Assembly: GCA_964017045.1 (NCBI GenBank)
Contig: OZ024808.1
Location: 19,089,284-19,153,283 of the forward strand
Direction of reading: 5' to 3'
Length of the DNA: 64,000 nucleotides
Source: Omphiscola glabra
Lineage: Eukaryota; Mollusca; Gastropoda; Lymnaeidae
The notes beneath the pieces are model-generated. The model saw only the letters and a list, made by a program, of their open reading frames with translations. It did no database searches and was not told the origin of the DNA. The position numbers and the translations under genes are program-made. Below are positions 1-11,884 of the stretch, one piece after another. Numbering within the stretch: position 1 is the stretch's first letter; each line of letters starts with the position of its first letter.

Positions 1-499
1 AATTGGTTTTCTTACATAAGTATAACTATGAACGAAACATTAATGACAGTGTTTGGCTGTATGAAAACAAACTTATTTTTAAATGGATTTTAAACTTAAT
101 GACAGAAAAACAAAACGATAAAGTCTACTAATGAATGCTGATCTTGTTGTACTCATAATTTAGTTTGAGGGAATCACGTTTTTATGTCAGTGATTGAACA
201 CTAATTCAGGTATTTAATTTTAACATAAAAGATTTGGGCACGATGGGCAATATTAGGCAGGGCATTGGGGCCTTTAACCTATTTAGGTGCTCACGTTGGG
301 GTAGGAGTGTAAACGGCTGGAGAGCCCTGCTCTAGATCAAAATGTAAGGCTTTCAGCCCACAAACCCTGGCGTTTTTTTCATTATTTGGATAAGTGTTTT
401 TGAGGTTAAAAAAAGACAATACCTCATCAATGAATTGATTTGTTTCATTATTTGAAACAATTAATTCTGAGCTCAATTTTTTTTTTTAAAAACCACCAA
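1..499. other. 5' flank of duplication unit 1, no gene
   Basis: This stretch aligns by eye with 18,479-19,040, the start of unit 2. Both contain the same opening words, such as ggttttcttacataagtata and gacagtgtttggctgt. It is AT-rich flank of the methyltransferase unit. The short open frame on the minus strand has no recognisable content. The left duplication boundary probably lies outside the window. Confidence 0.6.
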
Positions 500-918
500 A
501 AATTTGACCAAACATGAATACAAGTGATGCACTTTATAAGAATCCCAATTAGTGCTCCCCCACCAAGGCTCGCAATCGCAATTTTTTTTCACGCCCCTGA
601 ACTACATTAATATTAATGACCCACCCGCTTTTACACCGCAGATTTATTCCACCAACTGTTTCAAAATATACAAGAGCAAATATGACGTATCAAACGCACT
701 TGTGATATTTTTTCGGTGTAAGAATCTCATTAAAACGAAGTTATCAGGAATTTTCCTACAGGTTCCACTTCAAAAACTGATTTTTAGGGGTTAGCTTTGC
801 GTGGTGGGGCAGAAAAATTGACGGAATGTGTGGTCATCATCAACGAGTCTATGTGCCGAGTTTCAGCTCGATAGTTTGACGTGAAGTGGGACAATGAGCC
901 GCCCAAAAATTTGGTCAC
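500..918 (+). repeat. Dispersed repeat family, copy 1
   Basis: This is one of about seven related copies, all in the same orientation. Others are near 9490, 13,000 (partial), 19,045, 23,690, 36,130 and 54,140. Shared words include gcactttataagaatcccaa, ccaaggctcgca, cacgcccctgaac and, in the longest copies, gagtctatgtgcc followed by tcagctcgatag. The copies end in a GCCA-rich seed that here runs straight into the 8-bp array. No coding potential or terminal structure was found, so the class is unknown. Confidence 0.6.
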
Positions 919-1626
919 CCAGCCAGCCAACCAGCCAGTCAGCCAACCAGCCAGCCAACCAGCCAGACAACCAGCCAGACAACCAGCCAGACAACCAGCC
1001 AGACAACCAGCCAGACAACCAGCCAGACAACCAGCCAGACAACCAGCCAGACAACCAGCCAGACAACCAGTCAGACAACCAGCCAGACAACCAGCCAGAC
1101 AACCAGCCAGCCAACCAGCCAGACAACCAGCCAGACAACCAGCCAGACAACTAGCCAGACAACCAGACAGCCAACCAGCCAGACAACTAGCCAGACAACC
1201 AGTCAGACAACCAACCAGCCAACCAGCCAGACAACCAGCCAGCCAACCAGCCAGCCAACCAGCCAGCCAACCAGCTAGCCAACCAGCCAGACAACCAGCC
1301 AGACAACCAGCCAGCCAACCAGCCAGCCAACCAGCCAGCCAACCAGCCAGCCAACCAGCCAGCCAGACAACCAGCCAGACAACCAGCCAGCCAACCAGCC
1401 AGCCAACCAGCCAGCCAACCAGCCAGCCAACCAGCCAGCCAACCAACCAGCCAGCCAACCAGCCAGCCAACCAACCAGCCAGCCAACCAGCCAGCCAACC
1501 AGCCAGCCAACCAGCCAGCCAACCAGCCAGCCAACCAGCCAGCCAACCAGCCAGCCAGACAACCAGCCAGACAACCAGCCAGCCAACCAGCCAGCCAACC
1601 AGCCAACCAACCAGCCAGCCAACCAC
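919..1626. repeat. 8-bp tandem array (ccagccaa / ccagacaa)
   Basis: About 88 near-perfect copies of an 8-nt unit. The left half is mostly ccagacaa and the right half mostly ccagccaa, so the variants are in blocks. The plus strand has almost no T, which leaves all six frames open, so the long Q/P/A/N and GWLA frames here are compositional artefacts. The equivalent site in unit 2 (about 19,450) has only a few bases, so the expansion is specific to unit 1. Confidence 0.95.
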
Positions 1627-1857
1627 CCACGAACAAAAGCGGAGTTAATAAAAAAGATTAAAAAAAAACAAAAAAAAAACAAAAAAAAAAACAAAAAAAC
1701 AAAAAAACAACTTCACTTCTGACTCGATTTCTCAGCAAATTCGACCTGGTTTCAGAGTAGCAACTAATCATAGATATAGCAGTTTTAACAATGTTTAATC
1801 AAATAACTTTCCTTATTCACAAATGAAAAGATTAATTTAATGGTGAACACTTTGACT

Positions 1858-1916
1858 GTTTGTGTGTGTTGATTTTGTGTGTGCGTTTGTGTGTTTGTGT
1901 GTGTGTGTGTGTGTCA
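1858..1916. repeat. (TG)n microsatellite in 5' flank
   Basis: An interrupted TG tract upstream of copy A. Matching tracts lie upstream of copy B (19,640-19,736) and copy C (40,795-40,835), so the seed predates the duplications. Confidence 0.85.
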
Positions 1917-2044
1917 GGTGTTTTCTTCTATTCCAGAAGAAATATTTTTTTGCCTTTATTAATTATTAATTCCATTTTCCATTTTATTTTTTATGACTTT
2001 AAAATTGATAAGAACTTGCTGTCTTGTCCAGTCACTTGCGAATT

Positions 2045-2202
2045 TTAAATTTAAAATTTGGAAATAAACAATAGAGCTAAAAATATAAATAAAATAATGC
2101 ATTCGTTAATATTGGTTGCTGGTTATTCATCAATTAAAATTCTAAACAAAAAAGTTTTGCCTTTTACAAAGTCATCAAACAAGCGATTACTGGCTTCAAA
2201 AC
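2045..2202 (+). promoter_or_regulatory. Conserved 5' flank / putative promoter of copy A
   Basis: About 155 nt directly upstream of the copy A start codon is conserved with the flank of copy B (19,860-20,020) and partly with copy C (41,000-41,240). It includes ttggttgctggttattcatc and the pre-ATG segment aaagtcatcaaacaagcgat. ATTGG (an inverted CCAAT box) occurs in A and B and is changed to ATAAG in C. No clear TATA box or initiator could be assigned, so promoter function is inferred from position and conservation. Confidence 0.35.
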
Positions 2203-5200
2203 ATGGAGACGACCCTTGAAAATCATTATGGAGAGGCCATCATCGCCCAGTTGTATGCCACGTACAGACCTTACTACCCACAAGAAGTGTTTGACAAGAT
2301 CATGGACTACCACAATGGTTCCAAACACTGTGGTCGCCAGCTGGCTGTCGATGTCTGCTGTGGGTCTGGTCGAGGAACCGTACCGCTGACTAAATACTTC
2401 ACAAAGGTAAGAGCATCTAACCTCCCTTGGCATCCACCTCTGCATACATTCATAAACCGATCGATCAGACCTTATCTACCTCGGGGAAGCTCCAGTACAG
2501 GCGACTCGATTACATTTGTGATTTCTCGCGGTGTTTTGTAAATTTGAAGAGATTGTTCATGTTTCCATTTGAATCAAGGAATAGTAAAATTGTTTGATAA
2601 ATACTTCACAAAGGTAAGAATATCTAACCTCCCTTGCATCAACCTCTGCATACATTCATCAATCGATCGATCCGACCTTATTTACTTCCGGTGCGCTGAA
2701 CTGCGAGTGTGTCCATTACATTTGTGATTGTACACGGTTTTTCAAAAACGTATTAAGAAATGTATGTTGTTTCCGTTGGAATCAAGGAATAGCCAATTTG
2801 TTTAATATTTTATGCTCTTAAATTTATATTTATATCGTAATAAAAATGCGTTTCAAAAATTCAAAGTAAAACATTGTTAGTACTAAACAACAAACAATGT
2901 TAGTACAAAACAACGAACATATACATCCATCATCTTAAAAGCAAATGTATCCGCCATCTTGAAAGCAAATGTATCCGCCATCTTGAAAGCAAATGTATCC
3001 ACCATCTTGAAAACAAATGGCCGGATCAAAACAACCAACCGATGACACGTGGCTACATACAATATTATTTATCTTTGACAAAAAAAACCAAAAAAACAAC
3101 AGAACTACTTTCAATTTAAAAAATACAGATTTTAATCAAAAGTCAAAATTAATATCTTGAAAAAATATCTTCAACAACTTTCAAGACTAAAGCAATATGC
3201 AGATGTAATCAAATTGAATTTCAATTAGCGGATCAAAAATAGCAATTTAAATCCATATTTTGTCCACCCAAACATCTCTTAACCCACCTATCTATCCTTC
3301 CATCAACGCTGCTATCCATCAATCCGCCATGCCATATTAAAAATCCATCAATGAATCTATTCCTCTATCCACCAAAGACTAATCCGTCAATCAACCTTTC
3401 TATCGTAATGTCTCCATGCCTGTTAGAATATTTCCACGTATGTCTGACTTTCAGTGTCTCTGACAATCCACCATCTTAATCCACTTAAAGTGGCATAACT
3501 TGTATTAATCTTTTTAAACAGGTTATTGGTGTTGACACCAGCAGTAACCCGCTCAATTACGTGCCAAACAATTGTCCGAACCTGGAGACTCGAATTGGGT
3601 CGGCCGAAGACCTGTCGATGTTTGGACCAAATGAGGTGGACCTATTATCGATTGCAATGGGCTTACATTACGTCAATGTCACGAGGTAAACATGCACCAC
3701 GTAGTACACATTGCATTAGTCTAGTAACAAGTACAACATACAGTGGCAAGTACAACATTTTTGGAAAAAAGCAATAAATAGTGTTTATCTTCAGATTTTT
3801 TGCCGAAGTCCAACGAATTCTCAAGACCGGTGGAACTTTCGTAGCCTACGGTTATGCCTGGGACAAACTTGATAATCAAGAAACTGAGAGTTGTATGAAA
3901 GAGGTAAAGTACATGTTTTGTTTATTTTCTTCTTGCATTTATATACCTGATGTAATTTTTTTAAAAATTTAATAAATATATAAACGTTTCCTCATTAAAT
4001 TTAATCATACACATTCTAGTTTCAATTGAAAATTAAAAACAATAATTGAGTCTTGTAAACTGAGTATTGTGAATATATACAAAAAGTATCTAACATATGA
4101 AGGGAATTTAAAATGTTGTTTGTAAATCCTGACAACGGGATTGTGACTTTATTTTCTCCAAACCCTACCAGACCATCCCAAACCATCCATATTTCCCAGG
4201 ATCAACTTAATTTTAACAGACATAATGAACATGGAACAAAAAACAACAACACGTTTCATTAAAAAATATATAAATCTTCTTTCTAATTTACTGACTATTT
4301 AAATTAGTGTATCTATTTTTTAAAATTAATGTTTTCTGTTATATTTGCCACTTTTGAGTAGAGATTCAAGCTTACTCTTACAAACAGAGCCCCCGACTTT
4401 TTGAGATAATGTCAAGTTCTGCATCGTTTAAAAAACCATTTAAAACAGTACTCATATTATTTAGGGTCTTAAAGCAATGAATGAAATTTAAAAGCAAAAT
4501 TTATGAAACGAATGAACGAATGCTAAAATATGTTTATTTTCTCAGATTAGAGAGCGTTTTGAAAAATATTCTACGCCATTCGCAAAAACTCTTCTTAAAA
4601 ACTACAGTCTCACCCAGTTTCCGTTCAAGGACATTAAAAGGTAAGTGGAGGTGAATGATTTTTATAGGTCAGGAATGAAAAATTAGAGACAGGGCGCAGA
4701 GTCAAGTACCTCAGAGCAATAGTTTCGGAAAAAGGCTCCAAGCTCGAATTGATGTCCAGGATTGCCCAGACCACAACAGCACTAAAGAGGCTCAAGAAAA
4801 TATGGAACGAAAAAATTATAGCCAACGCACAAAAATCAGGCTGATGCGCTCATTAATCCACTCTATTTTCGTATATGCTTGTGAGTCCTGGACACTAACA
4901 GCAGAACTTGAAAGAAAATAAAGGCGATGGAGATGATATGTTTCAGAGGCATTCTTGACATCTGCTAGAGAGACCATTTCACCAATTAACAAGTGAAAGA
5001 AAGGATTCATTAAGCGATTGGGCAGTACGATGACCTCATGGTTTCTGTAAAAAAACGCAAACTTGAATGGTATGGCCATGTGACAAGAAAACAAGGGCTC
5101 GCCAAAGAAATCATGCAGGGCACAAATTGAGGAGGAAGAAGAAGAGGAAGAAAGAGAAAAAGATGGGAAGATAACATCAAATAATGGACGTGATTAAAAC

Positions 5201-7511
5201 TAGGCGATGTTGTACGTAGAGCAGAAGACCGAGAGGAATGGAGAGGGATAGTTTTCATGTCATCTGTGGCGCTGGAGACATGATGATGATACAAAATAAC
5301 ACACATCTGTTTATTTAGTATTAGCACTGAAGATATTGTTTTGACTTAAGGAGCTGTCAAGATCCCAATGGGATACGGGACTAGGTATAAAAGTCCGAAA
5401 TTGTTGCGATTCCCACCACAAACATTTCCACCAAAACCATTCCCACGGCAACAATTTCGAATTCAACCATTCGATTTTGCAGAGTTACTTAAAAAGACTT
5501 TCAATGCTGGATACTTTGCAGAATCTAATTCAAATTATAAGATTTATAATTCTTTACAAATAATTGAAAGGTAGTTTAAATGAGATTTTAAAATATTGAT
5601 ATCTTCTAATGCTGTAACTAGATTAGCTTTACATGTTCGAATCGTTACCAAAATATTAACGGTGGAGGTCATAATTTTGTTACTTTTTAAAAAAATATTT
5701 TTATTATTTTTGATCTAACGCTTTTTATGAACCGTCAAAAACATTTTCCCCCCTAGATGGTGTGGATGGGTCAGTGGTCTAGCTTGGCGGGGGAGGGGGC
5801 GGGGTTCATAGGGCTTTACATTTAGTGGGTTTTTTTTTTTCCTTCGGATTTAATTATTAAATATAGACACTGAGTTAAGTTTCGGAACAGCCCTTAAGCT
5901 CATATGTCAAGTACCGTTCGGGCTGCACAGTTTACTCATTCAAACTTAGAACTACAGTACATGAATGAATCTGACAATACAAATTTAAACTTCCAGATTC
6001 GATGACATCAAAATGTCTTCGGAGATGACCTTAGACCAATATGCGGGTATGCTCAGATCGGTTCACGTGACCCATTTGTACGACAAAGACAACATTGGCG
6101 AGGAACACATTGTAGAACAAGCAAGGAAAAGGTAGGAACTGCTTGAATGGTCAAATACGAACGTATCAGTATAAAATAAAATGTTTTTATAATTTACATA
6201 GGAAAACTATTATAAACATGTATTTAAAAGATTGTAAAAAAAAATGTTCTGACCAAAAATGCATTTCTAATTTTTGTGTTCACGCTCACGCTCCTGTCAA
6301 TGCCTCGATCTGAATTCGTTATTGTAGGATAAGGGACCTGTCAGCTTATGGCTACAGAAAAAGTGTCTCCTTTCCTTTTTCCTATATCATTTTTCATACA
6401 GCCTGGTTGCCATATTGATGTATTGACGTAGTGAAAGAAATCACCGCACCTTAGCAGCTGGATTGAATAATATTTCCCTGAGGACGGAATGCAAGGACTC
6501 ACGCCCAGTTTCCATCTGGAGGACCAAGCCGTTAGCCTGTATCGATACGACTGCATTTTGAAAGGACTCTACACCCACGAAACCCCGCCAGGAAGTCCTC
6601 ATATAACATCGAAAAAAAGGAAAGTCATTTCCACAACGAACTGCTCCGAGAAGACAGTAAGGAAAGGACTTGAGAAGCTACTTCCAGTATTGAAGTGACC
6701 CAGTACATTGATTGATCAAGCCAAATCATCAATCATTTAATACCGACTGTACACCCACAACACACCGCTGTGAAGGTCCACGCATCAGGATGTACAAGGG
6801 AAATCTGTGACGTCCAGTTTTGTTCCCGCCCCCAAGACGCCAAAATGAAAGCACTGCTGGATTCACTATCAACAGTAAACCGATCTCATTGATTGATTGA
6901 ACAAGCCAGATCATCGAATCAATTAATTTTGATAACGTTAACTTTTAAACTGTGCGATCCTATAAAAAAAGTACGTTACAAAGCAATGGAATATTATGAT
7001 GAATGCTAGGCACTGTGGTAGGCCAACGTCCGCAGTTCACAGAACTTAATGGCATTACGATTTGAGAATGGACGCAGTTGTATAGACTCAGAGTTAACGC
7101 TGTTCTAAAGGTTGTCTCCCTTGCTAACACAACGCAGTTTAGTGATCAAGAATGCTTTTAAAGGGGACATTACTGTACAATCTGAAAAAGAAAGCTTTTG
7201 AAGTGAAAATTACTGCACATTCTGAAAATGAAAGCTTTTCAAGGGGACATTACTGCACATTTTGAAAATGCAACACGGTTTCAAAGCTTTCCTTACTCTT
7301 GTTGGTTCCAGACACACAACTGGAATTACATTATTTGATGTAAGAATATTCGAATAATCATTATAATCACGTCAAATTAGCTGTTATTGCTATTTCATAC
7401 ATGTCGGTTCTACTGAATACTTTCAGGTTAAAGGCCACACTGGGTGAGGAACAGGATGTCAAGTTGAAAACAACTTGGACTGTATTTATGATTCTGGGAA
7501 GAAAAGATTAA
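2203..7511 (+). CDS. SAM-dependent methyltransferase, Methyltransf_11 type, copy A (6 exons, 263 aa)
   Basis: Exons are 2203-2406, 3522-3685, 3795-3903, 4546-4640, 5997-6131 and 7427-7511. All introns are GT-AG, the phases are consistent (0,2,0,2,2), and the frame is open to TAA at 7509-7511. The protein has the SAM-binding motif I AVDVCCGSGRGT near residue 48, the acidic loop GVDTSS near 71, SAEDLS near 95, the motif IV-like VDLLSIAMGLHYVN near 108 and RILKTGGTF near 130. That order is typical of class I Rossmann methyltransferases. By family it resembles proteins named after Dictyostelium DDB_G0268948 or yeast trans-aconitate methyltransferase, with about 260 residues being normal. The substrate cannot be inferred. 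There is no signal peptide or membrane segment, so it is probably cytosolic. The exon 5 donor (gtagga) is weak. It is about 90% identical to copy B, with 27 differences. Confidence 0.9.
2391..2806 (+). repeat. ~207-bp tandem duplication of exon 1 end plus donor, copy A
   Basis: The segment from 2391 (last codons of exon 1, donor and start of intron 1) is repeated from about 2598. The second copy again reads aaatacttcacaaag before gtaaga, so the intron holds a second intact-looking donor about 207 nt downstream. Copy B has the same duplication and copy C has only one copy. Use of the second donor would read through intron sequence, and stop codons lie between, so it is probably silent. Confidence 0.8.
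2930..3025. repeat. 24-bp minisatellite in intron 1 of copy A
   Basis: About four units of 24 bp containing gccatcttgaaa and caaatgtatc. The same array is at the same intron position in copies B (about 9 units) and C (about 8 units). Confidence 0.85.
4650..5300 (+). mobile_element. 5'-truncated non-LTR retrotransposon (LINE) 3' fragment in intron 4 of copy A
   Basis: The plus strand, with frameshifts, encodes remnants of the C-terminal part of a LINE polymerase: a VKYLRAIVSE-like stretch, then SRIAQTTTALKRLKKIW and further matches to the element at 21,180-22,515. The reading frame is broken many times. The 3' end finishes in a short ATGATG-type tail near 5280. This is an old, dead insertion, absent from the same intron of copy B. 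Confidence 0.75.
5301..5996. other. Remainder of intron 4, copy A
   Basis: Intronic sequence shared with copy B at about 80% by eye. It includes a short seed (5390-5475) of the 15-bp gcaaccattcccacc-type repeat that is hugely expanded in copy B. The short open frame over this seed is not a gene. No other feature was seen. Confidence 0.6.
6480..6910 (+). repeat. 189-bp repeat monomers in intron 5, copy A
   Basis: A monomer at about 6711-6900 carries tgattgatcaagccaaatca and gaaatctgtgacgtccagtt. A diverged relative lies at 6480-6710, with the shared words acacccacgaaac and gcattgattgatcaagcc. Copy B has three monomers of the close type, so the array contracted in A or expanded in B. Confidence 0.65.
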
Positions 7512-8196
7512 AGACTGATTGCTGAAAGAAAAGCTGTTCTCAAAGCTGTTCTTAAAGATTTTCTCAAAGCTGTCCTCAAAGCTGTTCTTAAAGATTTTCT
7601 CAAAGCTGTCCTCAACGCTATAGTCGATAAAATGTAGTAGCTTTCAGGTGGAAATCATATACACATAATAATGTACATTAACTTTAAATTAGTTTGTTAG
7701 AGAAGTCCACCCTGTTTTTACTTCTGAATGTCGTTGCAATGGATTTAAAAACAAAACAAAAAACTAGCGTTTATAAAATTTCATAATTGTGCAGTTATAA
7801 ATTGTATTCCATGTAACACCTAAAAAACGTATATGTTTATCAATATGTATTTACGTAAATGAAACATAATCGCATTATTAAGCTCTCTTAAAACAAACTA
7901 AAACATATTAACCAGTAATATCATATTTTTTTTAAAGTATTACAAATAATCGTGATTATTGTATGAATAATTTTGTGAAAAGGGATCGTTTTCATTTCAT
8001 GAAATACTAACAAATCCCCTTAGATCAATGTTTCTTAAAAAATGGTGGTTGCGTGGAAATTTAATGATTGGGAAGAGGGGACATTTAGTCTCAGAAAAAG
8101 AAGGGAATTTATGCTTCAAAAATCTGGGGGTGATTTTGAATAAAATAAGGGGACATTGTACATTTTAAGGTTCTCAGGTGTGAAACCACTTCTCTA
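7512..8196 (+). other. 3' flank of copy A
   Basis: Downstream of the stop are short repeats of caaagctgttctcaaagctg (7530-7620). The polyadenylation signal AATAAA found 15 nt after the copy B stop is AAGAAA here. The sequence is highly similar to 27,915-28,545 of unit 2. No gene was seen. Confidence 0.6.
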
Positions 8197-8204
8197 GATC
8201 ATAG

Positions 8205-8411
8205 CAGAGGCGTAGCTAAAGTGTTTGGCGCCCGGGGACGAGATTCGCGCCCAGGGACAAGATTCATTTTAAGGCGCCCCTTTCGTCTTTTTTTTAATTC
8301 TCAAACCCATTATTTTCATCAATAAAAGAATATCAAAGCACATTTTGGCGCCCCTAACTAGCTGGCGCCGGGGACATGTGTCTTCCCCTGCCCCACTTCG
8401 CTACGCCTCTG
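8205..8411. mobile_element. hAT-type MITE, 207 bp, with empty site in unit 2
   Basis: Terminal inverted repeats are CAGAGGCGTAGC at the left and GCTACGCCTCTG at the right. It is flanked by the 8-bp near-duplication gatcatag / gatcaaag. In unit 2 the same position (about 28,552) has a single gatcaaag and no element, which is a direct empty site. No coding capacity. Confidence 0.85.
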
Positions 8412-8549
8412 GATCAAAGGCGAGACAGGAATTGAAACTGCTGGGACACAACAACGTTTCATTAGTAGAGAAGGTCAAAGTACTTTGTTCATGACATGAC
8501 TTTTGTTTCTTTCATGCTTGATTCATTCTGGTATCAGATCATAACTATG

Positions 8550-8962
8550 GTAGTTTTGTAAGATTCGTACTTTTATTGTAGTTTTGTTAGATTCGTACGT
8601 TTATTGTAGTTTTGTAAGATTCGTACTTTTATTGTAGTTTTGTTAGATTCGTACGTTTATTGTAGTTTTGTTAGATTCGTACGTTTATTGTAGTTTTGTT
8701 AGATTCGTACGTTTATTGTAGTTTTGTTAGATTCGTACGTTTATTGTAGTTTTGTTAGATTCGTACGTTTATTGTAGTTTTGTAAGATTCGTACGTTTAT
8801 TGTAGTTTTGTTAGATTCATACGTTTATTGTAATTTTGTAAGATTCGTACTTTTATTGTAGTTTTGTAAGATTCGTACTTTTATTGTAGTTTTGTAAGAT
8901 TCTTACTTTTATTGTAGTTTTGTTAGATTCGTACGTTTATTGTAGTTTTGTTAGATAAGTAC
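8550..8962. repeat. 28-bp minisatellite, unit 1
   Basis: About 14 units of 28 nt containing attgtagttttgttagattc and gtacgttt. The homologous array in unit 2 (28,680-29,018) uses a different variant, with ttcgttcgattcg. Confidence 0.9.
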
Positions 8963-9489
8963 TTTAGCCAGACTGGCATCAGATCAGACATATTGTAGCT
9001 TCTACACGGTATCAAAATAAATTGTCCATGTTTGAAACGGCAACCAAACACCGAACGCCTTTACTTTATGTGGACAATTTTGTTCTTATTTTCCGTGACA
9101 AATACATGTATAATTCCTTTTTATTAATTTGTTAAAATATTTTTTTTTTTTATTTTCACGTCGGTGACTAAAACCTTGATACAAATGTGTTGATTATTCA
9201 TAGTAATAGCAAATATTGAATTTAAAACATTGGCCTAAACAAAATATGCAACACTTAAATTGAATTACTGATTTATCAATAAATTAAGATTATTGACTTT
9301 GTGTATCACTTAAATAAATGATTATTACAGAAGCAACCAACACTACTCATCCTTATGTCCCAAGTTTAAGCTGGACAGGACGACGGGAAGTGGGTCACTT
9401 AGCTATCCGACGATTTTGGCAAGAAGGGGGAAAAAAACATTAATAAAATCTACGTTAATATAATTATTTCCTTGTTGCGGGTTGGGACA

Positions 9490-9775
9490 AAACATGAATG
9501 CAAGTAACGCACTTTATGAGAATCTCAATTAATGCTAACATACCCCCCTCCCCTCCCCCCCAAGGCTCGCAACAACACATTTTTTTTTCTTCACGCCCTG
9601 AACGAAATTAAAAAGTCTAATGTCCCACCCACTTTTTGCACCGCAGATTCATGTCACCAACTATTTCAGGCAATTCCCTCCCTTTGTTTAGATTTCTTAA
9701 TGCCTAAACCGGAACGCTGTCCTCCCGACATTCTACTTAATGATTTATCTACAACTGTTTGATCTTATAAGGTCG
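9490..9775 (+). repeat. Dispersed repeat family, copy 2
   Basis: It shares aacgcactttatgagaatc, ccaaggctcgcaac, ttcacgccctgaacg and caccgcagattcatg with the other copies. Its unit 2 counterpart is at 36,130-36,420. Confidence 0.6.
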
Positions 9776-9777
9776 CC

Positions 9778-9920
9778 GTCATGACCTCATTCCTGATGAC
9801 CTCATTCCTGATGACCTCATTCCTGATGACCTCATTCCTGATGACCTCATTCCTGATGACCTCATTCCTGATGACCTCATCCCTGATGACCTCATTCCTG
9901 ATGACCTCATTCCTGATTGT
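9778..9920. repeat. 15-bp minisatellite
   Basis: About nine copies of gatgacctcattcct. Unit 2 has only about three copies at 36,436-36,484. Confidence 0.95.
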
Positions 9921-10739
9921 TATGAAATATTAAGAAAGGCAGTTTTGTTAAAAATATTTGTAAAAAATTCTTTTTTTAAAAATAATTTTGTTTTTGGATT
10001 CTTTTTCTTCTATAAATTAAGGGCCCACGATCAATTTATTGATAATTCTGGTTTTGTTTAGCTGAATGATTGAGATACAGGTCGGGTGTGTTGAATGTTC
10101 GCGTAATGCGTGCATGCTGGAATATTCACATACTTCAACGTGATAGGGTATTCGTGTTGAAAGCAAGCTTTCATTTCTACAAGAAAGTTGTGTTTCATAG
10201 TCTCACTTGTTTCGGTCGCCTGTACCAACGCATTGAGCTCATACAGTAATGATGACGATAGATGGTAATAGAAGATGTTTACTTTAAAACAAATCCTTAC
10301 ACACACACGCACACGCATGCACCCTCTGTCCCACACCCCTCCCCCCCCCCCCCCCACAAAATTGCTGCAGATGAGGTTTAGATAAAAAAATTATTTCAAA
10401 ATTGGAAAGTTGGTTGACAGATTAAATTTGTTTAAAAACTTACAATTCGACTGATATCTACAAGAAGAATTACTAATTGCATCTCGCAAGTTTGTCAGCG
10501 TATACGACAAAATTAAATGGATTTTGAACAAGAACCAACAAAATCAGCCATGTTTTTCATGTATAATTTTAGGAGCATATCAAATATATTTATTTGATAA
10601 CACTGATATTTCTGACCTCATTATAAGCTACGCCTTTATAACAATTCATTCTCTCGTCATATACGCTGCATTTTCCAGCTCTCGTATAACATACGTATTC
10701 CTATTTTAAAATACCTTTTAAAAAGTGGTATCATATTAT
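9921..10739. other. Intergenic, unit 1
   Basis: AT-rich flank shared with 36,485-36,960 of unit 2. It includes a homopolymer C tract near 10,340 and short CA tracts. No gene, RNA or element was recognised in this stretch. Confidence 0.5.
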
Positions 10740-11189
10740 GTATTTGTGAAACAACACTAACACATCGTGTTTGTTTTAAGAATACTTTTGTCGGACGAAT
10801 TCGCTTGTATGTCACGAAATAACAACCGATCTCAATAGATCAGTGTTTCACGAAAAAATGTGGGGGGAGGGGGGGATTTAAAGACTATATTGTGTTTGGA
10901 GGGGGATTTAGTGTCCGAAGACGTGAGAATTTACTAAAGAAAAGGGGGCGCGATATTAGATAGGATAGGGGAGACATAAAAAAAATTGTTGGTGCTCAGA
11001 TGGGGTGAAAGAACATTTTGTGAAACACTTTTAAAGATGAAAGGAGGCAAGACGGGCTTTGAAACTACTTTGACTCGGCAATTTTTCAATAGTAGAGAAT
11101 TGATTTTGTGTTGGAAGTACTTCACTTACGACATGATGTTTTTTTTTATTCGTTCTTGAGCCAGCCTGGTATCAGGTCATAATTAAGTT

Positions 11190-11515
11190 ATCTGGTATTA
11201 GATCATAAATATGGTATCTGGTATTAGATCATAAATATGGTATCTGGTCTCAGATCATAAATATTGTATCTTGTATCAGATTATAAATATTGTATGGTTA
11301 TCAGATCATAAATATTGTATCTTGTATCAGATCATAAATATTGTATCTTGTATCAGATCATAAACATTGTATCTTTTATCGGATCATAAATATTGTATCT
11401 TGCATCAGATCATAAAAATTGTATCTTGTATCAGATCATAAATATTGTATCTTGTATCAGATCATAAATATTGTATCTTGTATAAGATCATAAATATTGT
11501 ATCGTTATCATTCTT
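11190..11515. repeat. ~26-bp minisatellite
   Basis: About 12 units containing attgtatcttgtatcagatc followed by ataaat. Confidence 0.9.
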
Positions 11516-11589
11516 GCACACGGCAAATCATTATCATTTATTCTGCGGACTCTCCAGGGTCTTCGAGCCTCAAATTAAAATGTTCTTGT

Positions 11590-11805
11590 TAAAATCACTT
11601 CTAAGTTAACTCTAACCCACAAGTTTAAATCACTTCTAAGTTAACTCTAACCCACAAGTTTAAATCACTTCTAAGTTAACTCTAACCCACAAGTTTTAAT
11701 CACTTCTAAAATAACTCTAACCCACAAGTTTAAATCACTTCTAAGTTAACTCTAACCCACAAGTTTAAATCACTTCTAAGTTAATTCTAACCCACAAGTT
11801 ATCAA
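11590..11805. repeat. 35-bp minisatellite
   Basis: About six units containing cacttctaagttaactctaa followed by cccacaagtttaaat. Confidence 0.95.
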
Positions 11806-11884
11806 ATACTTTGATGTGAATAGTGGTCATAATTAAATATTTCGTGAGTACCTTCATTTTCCGCCATTAACAAGTGGGCGTGGG

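Noticed and set aside
784..1694. Overlapping Q/P/A/N-rich and GWLA-rich frames
   Set aside because: They are products of the T-free 8-bp array.
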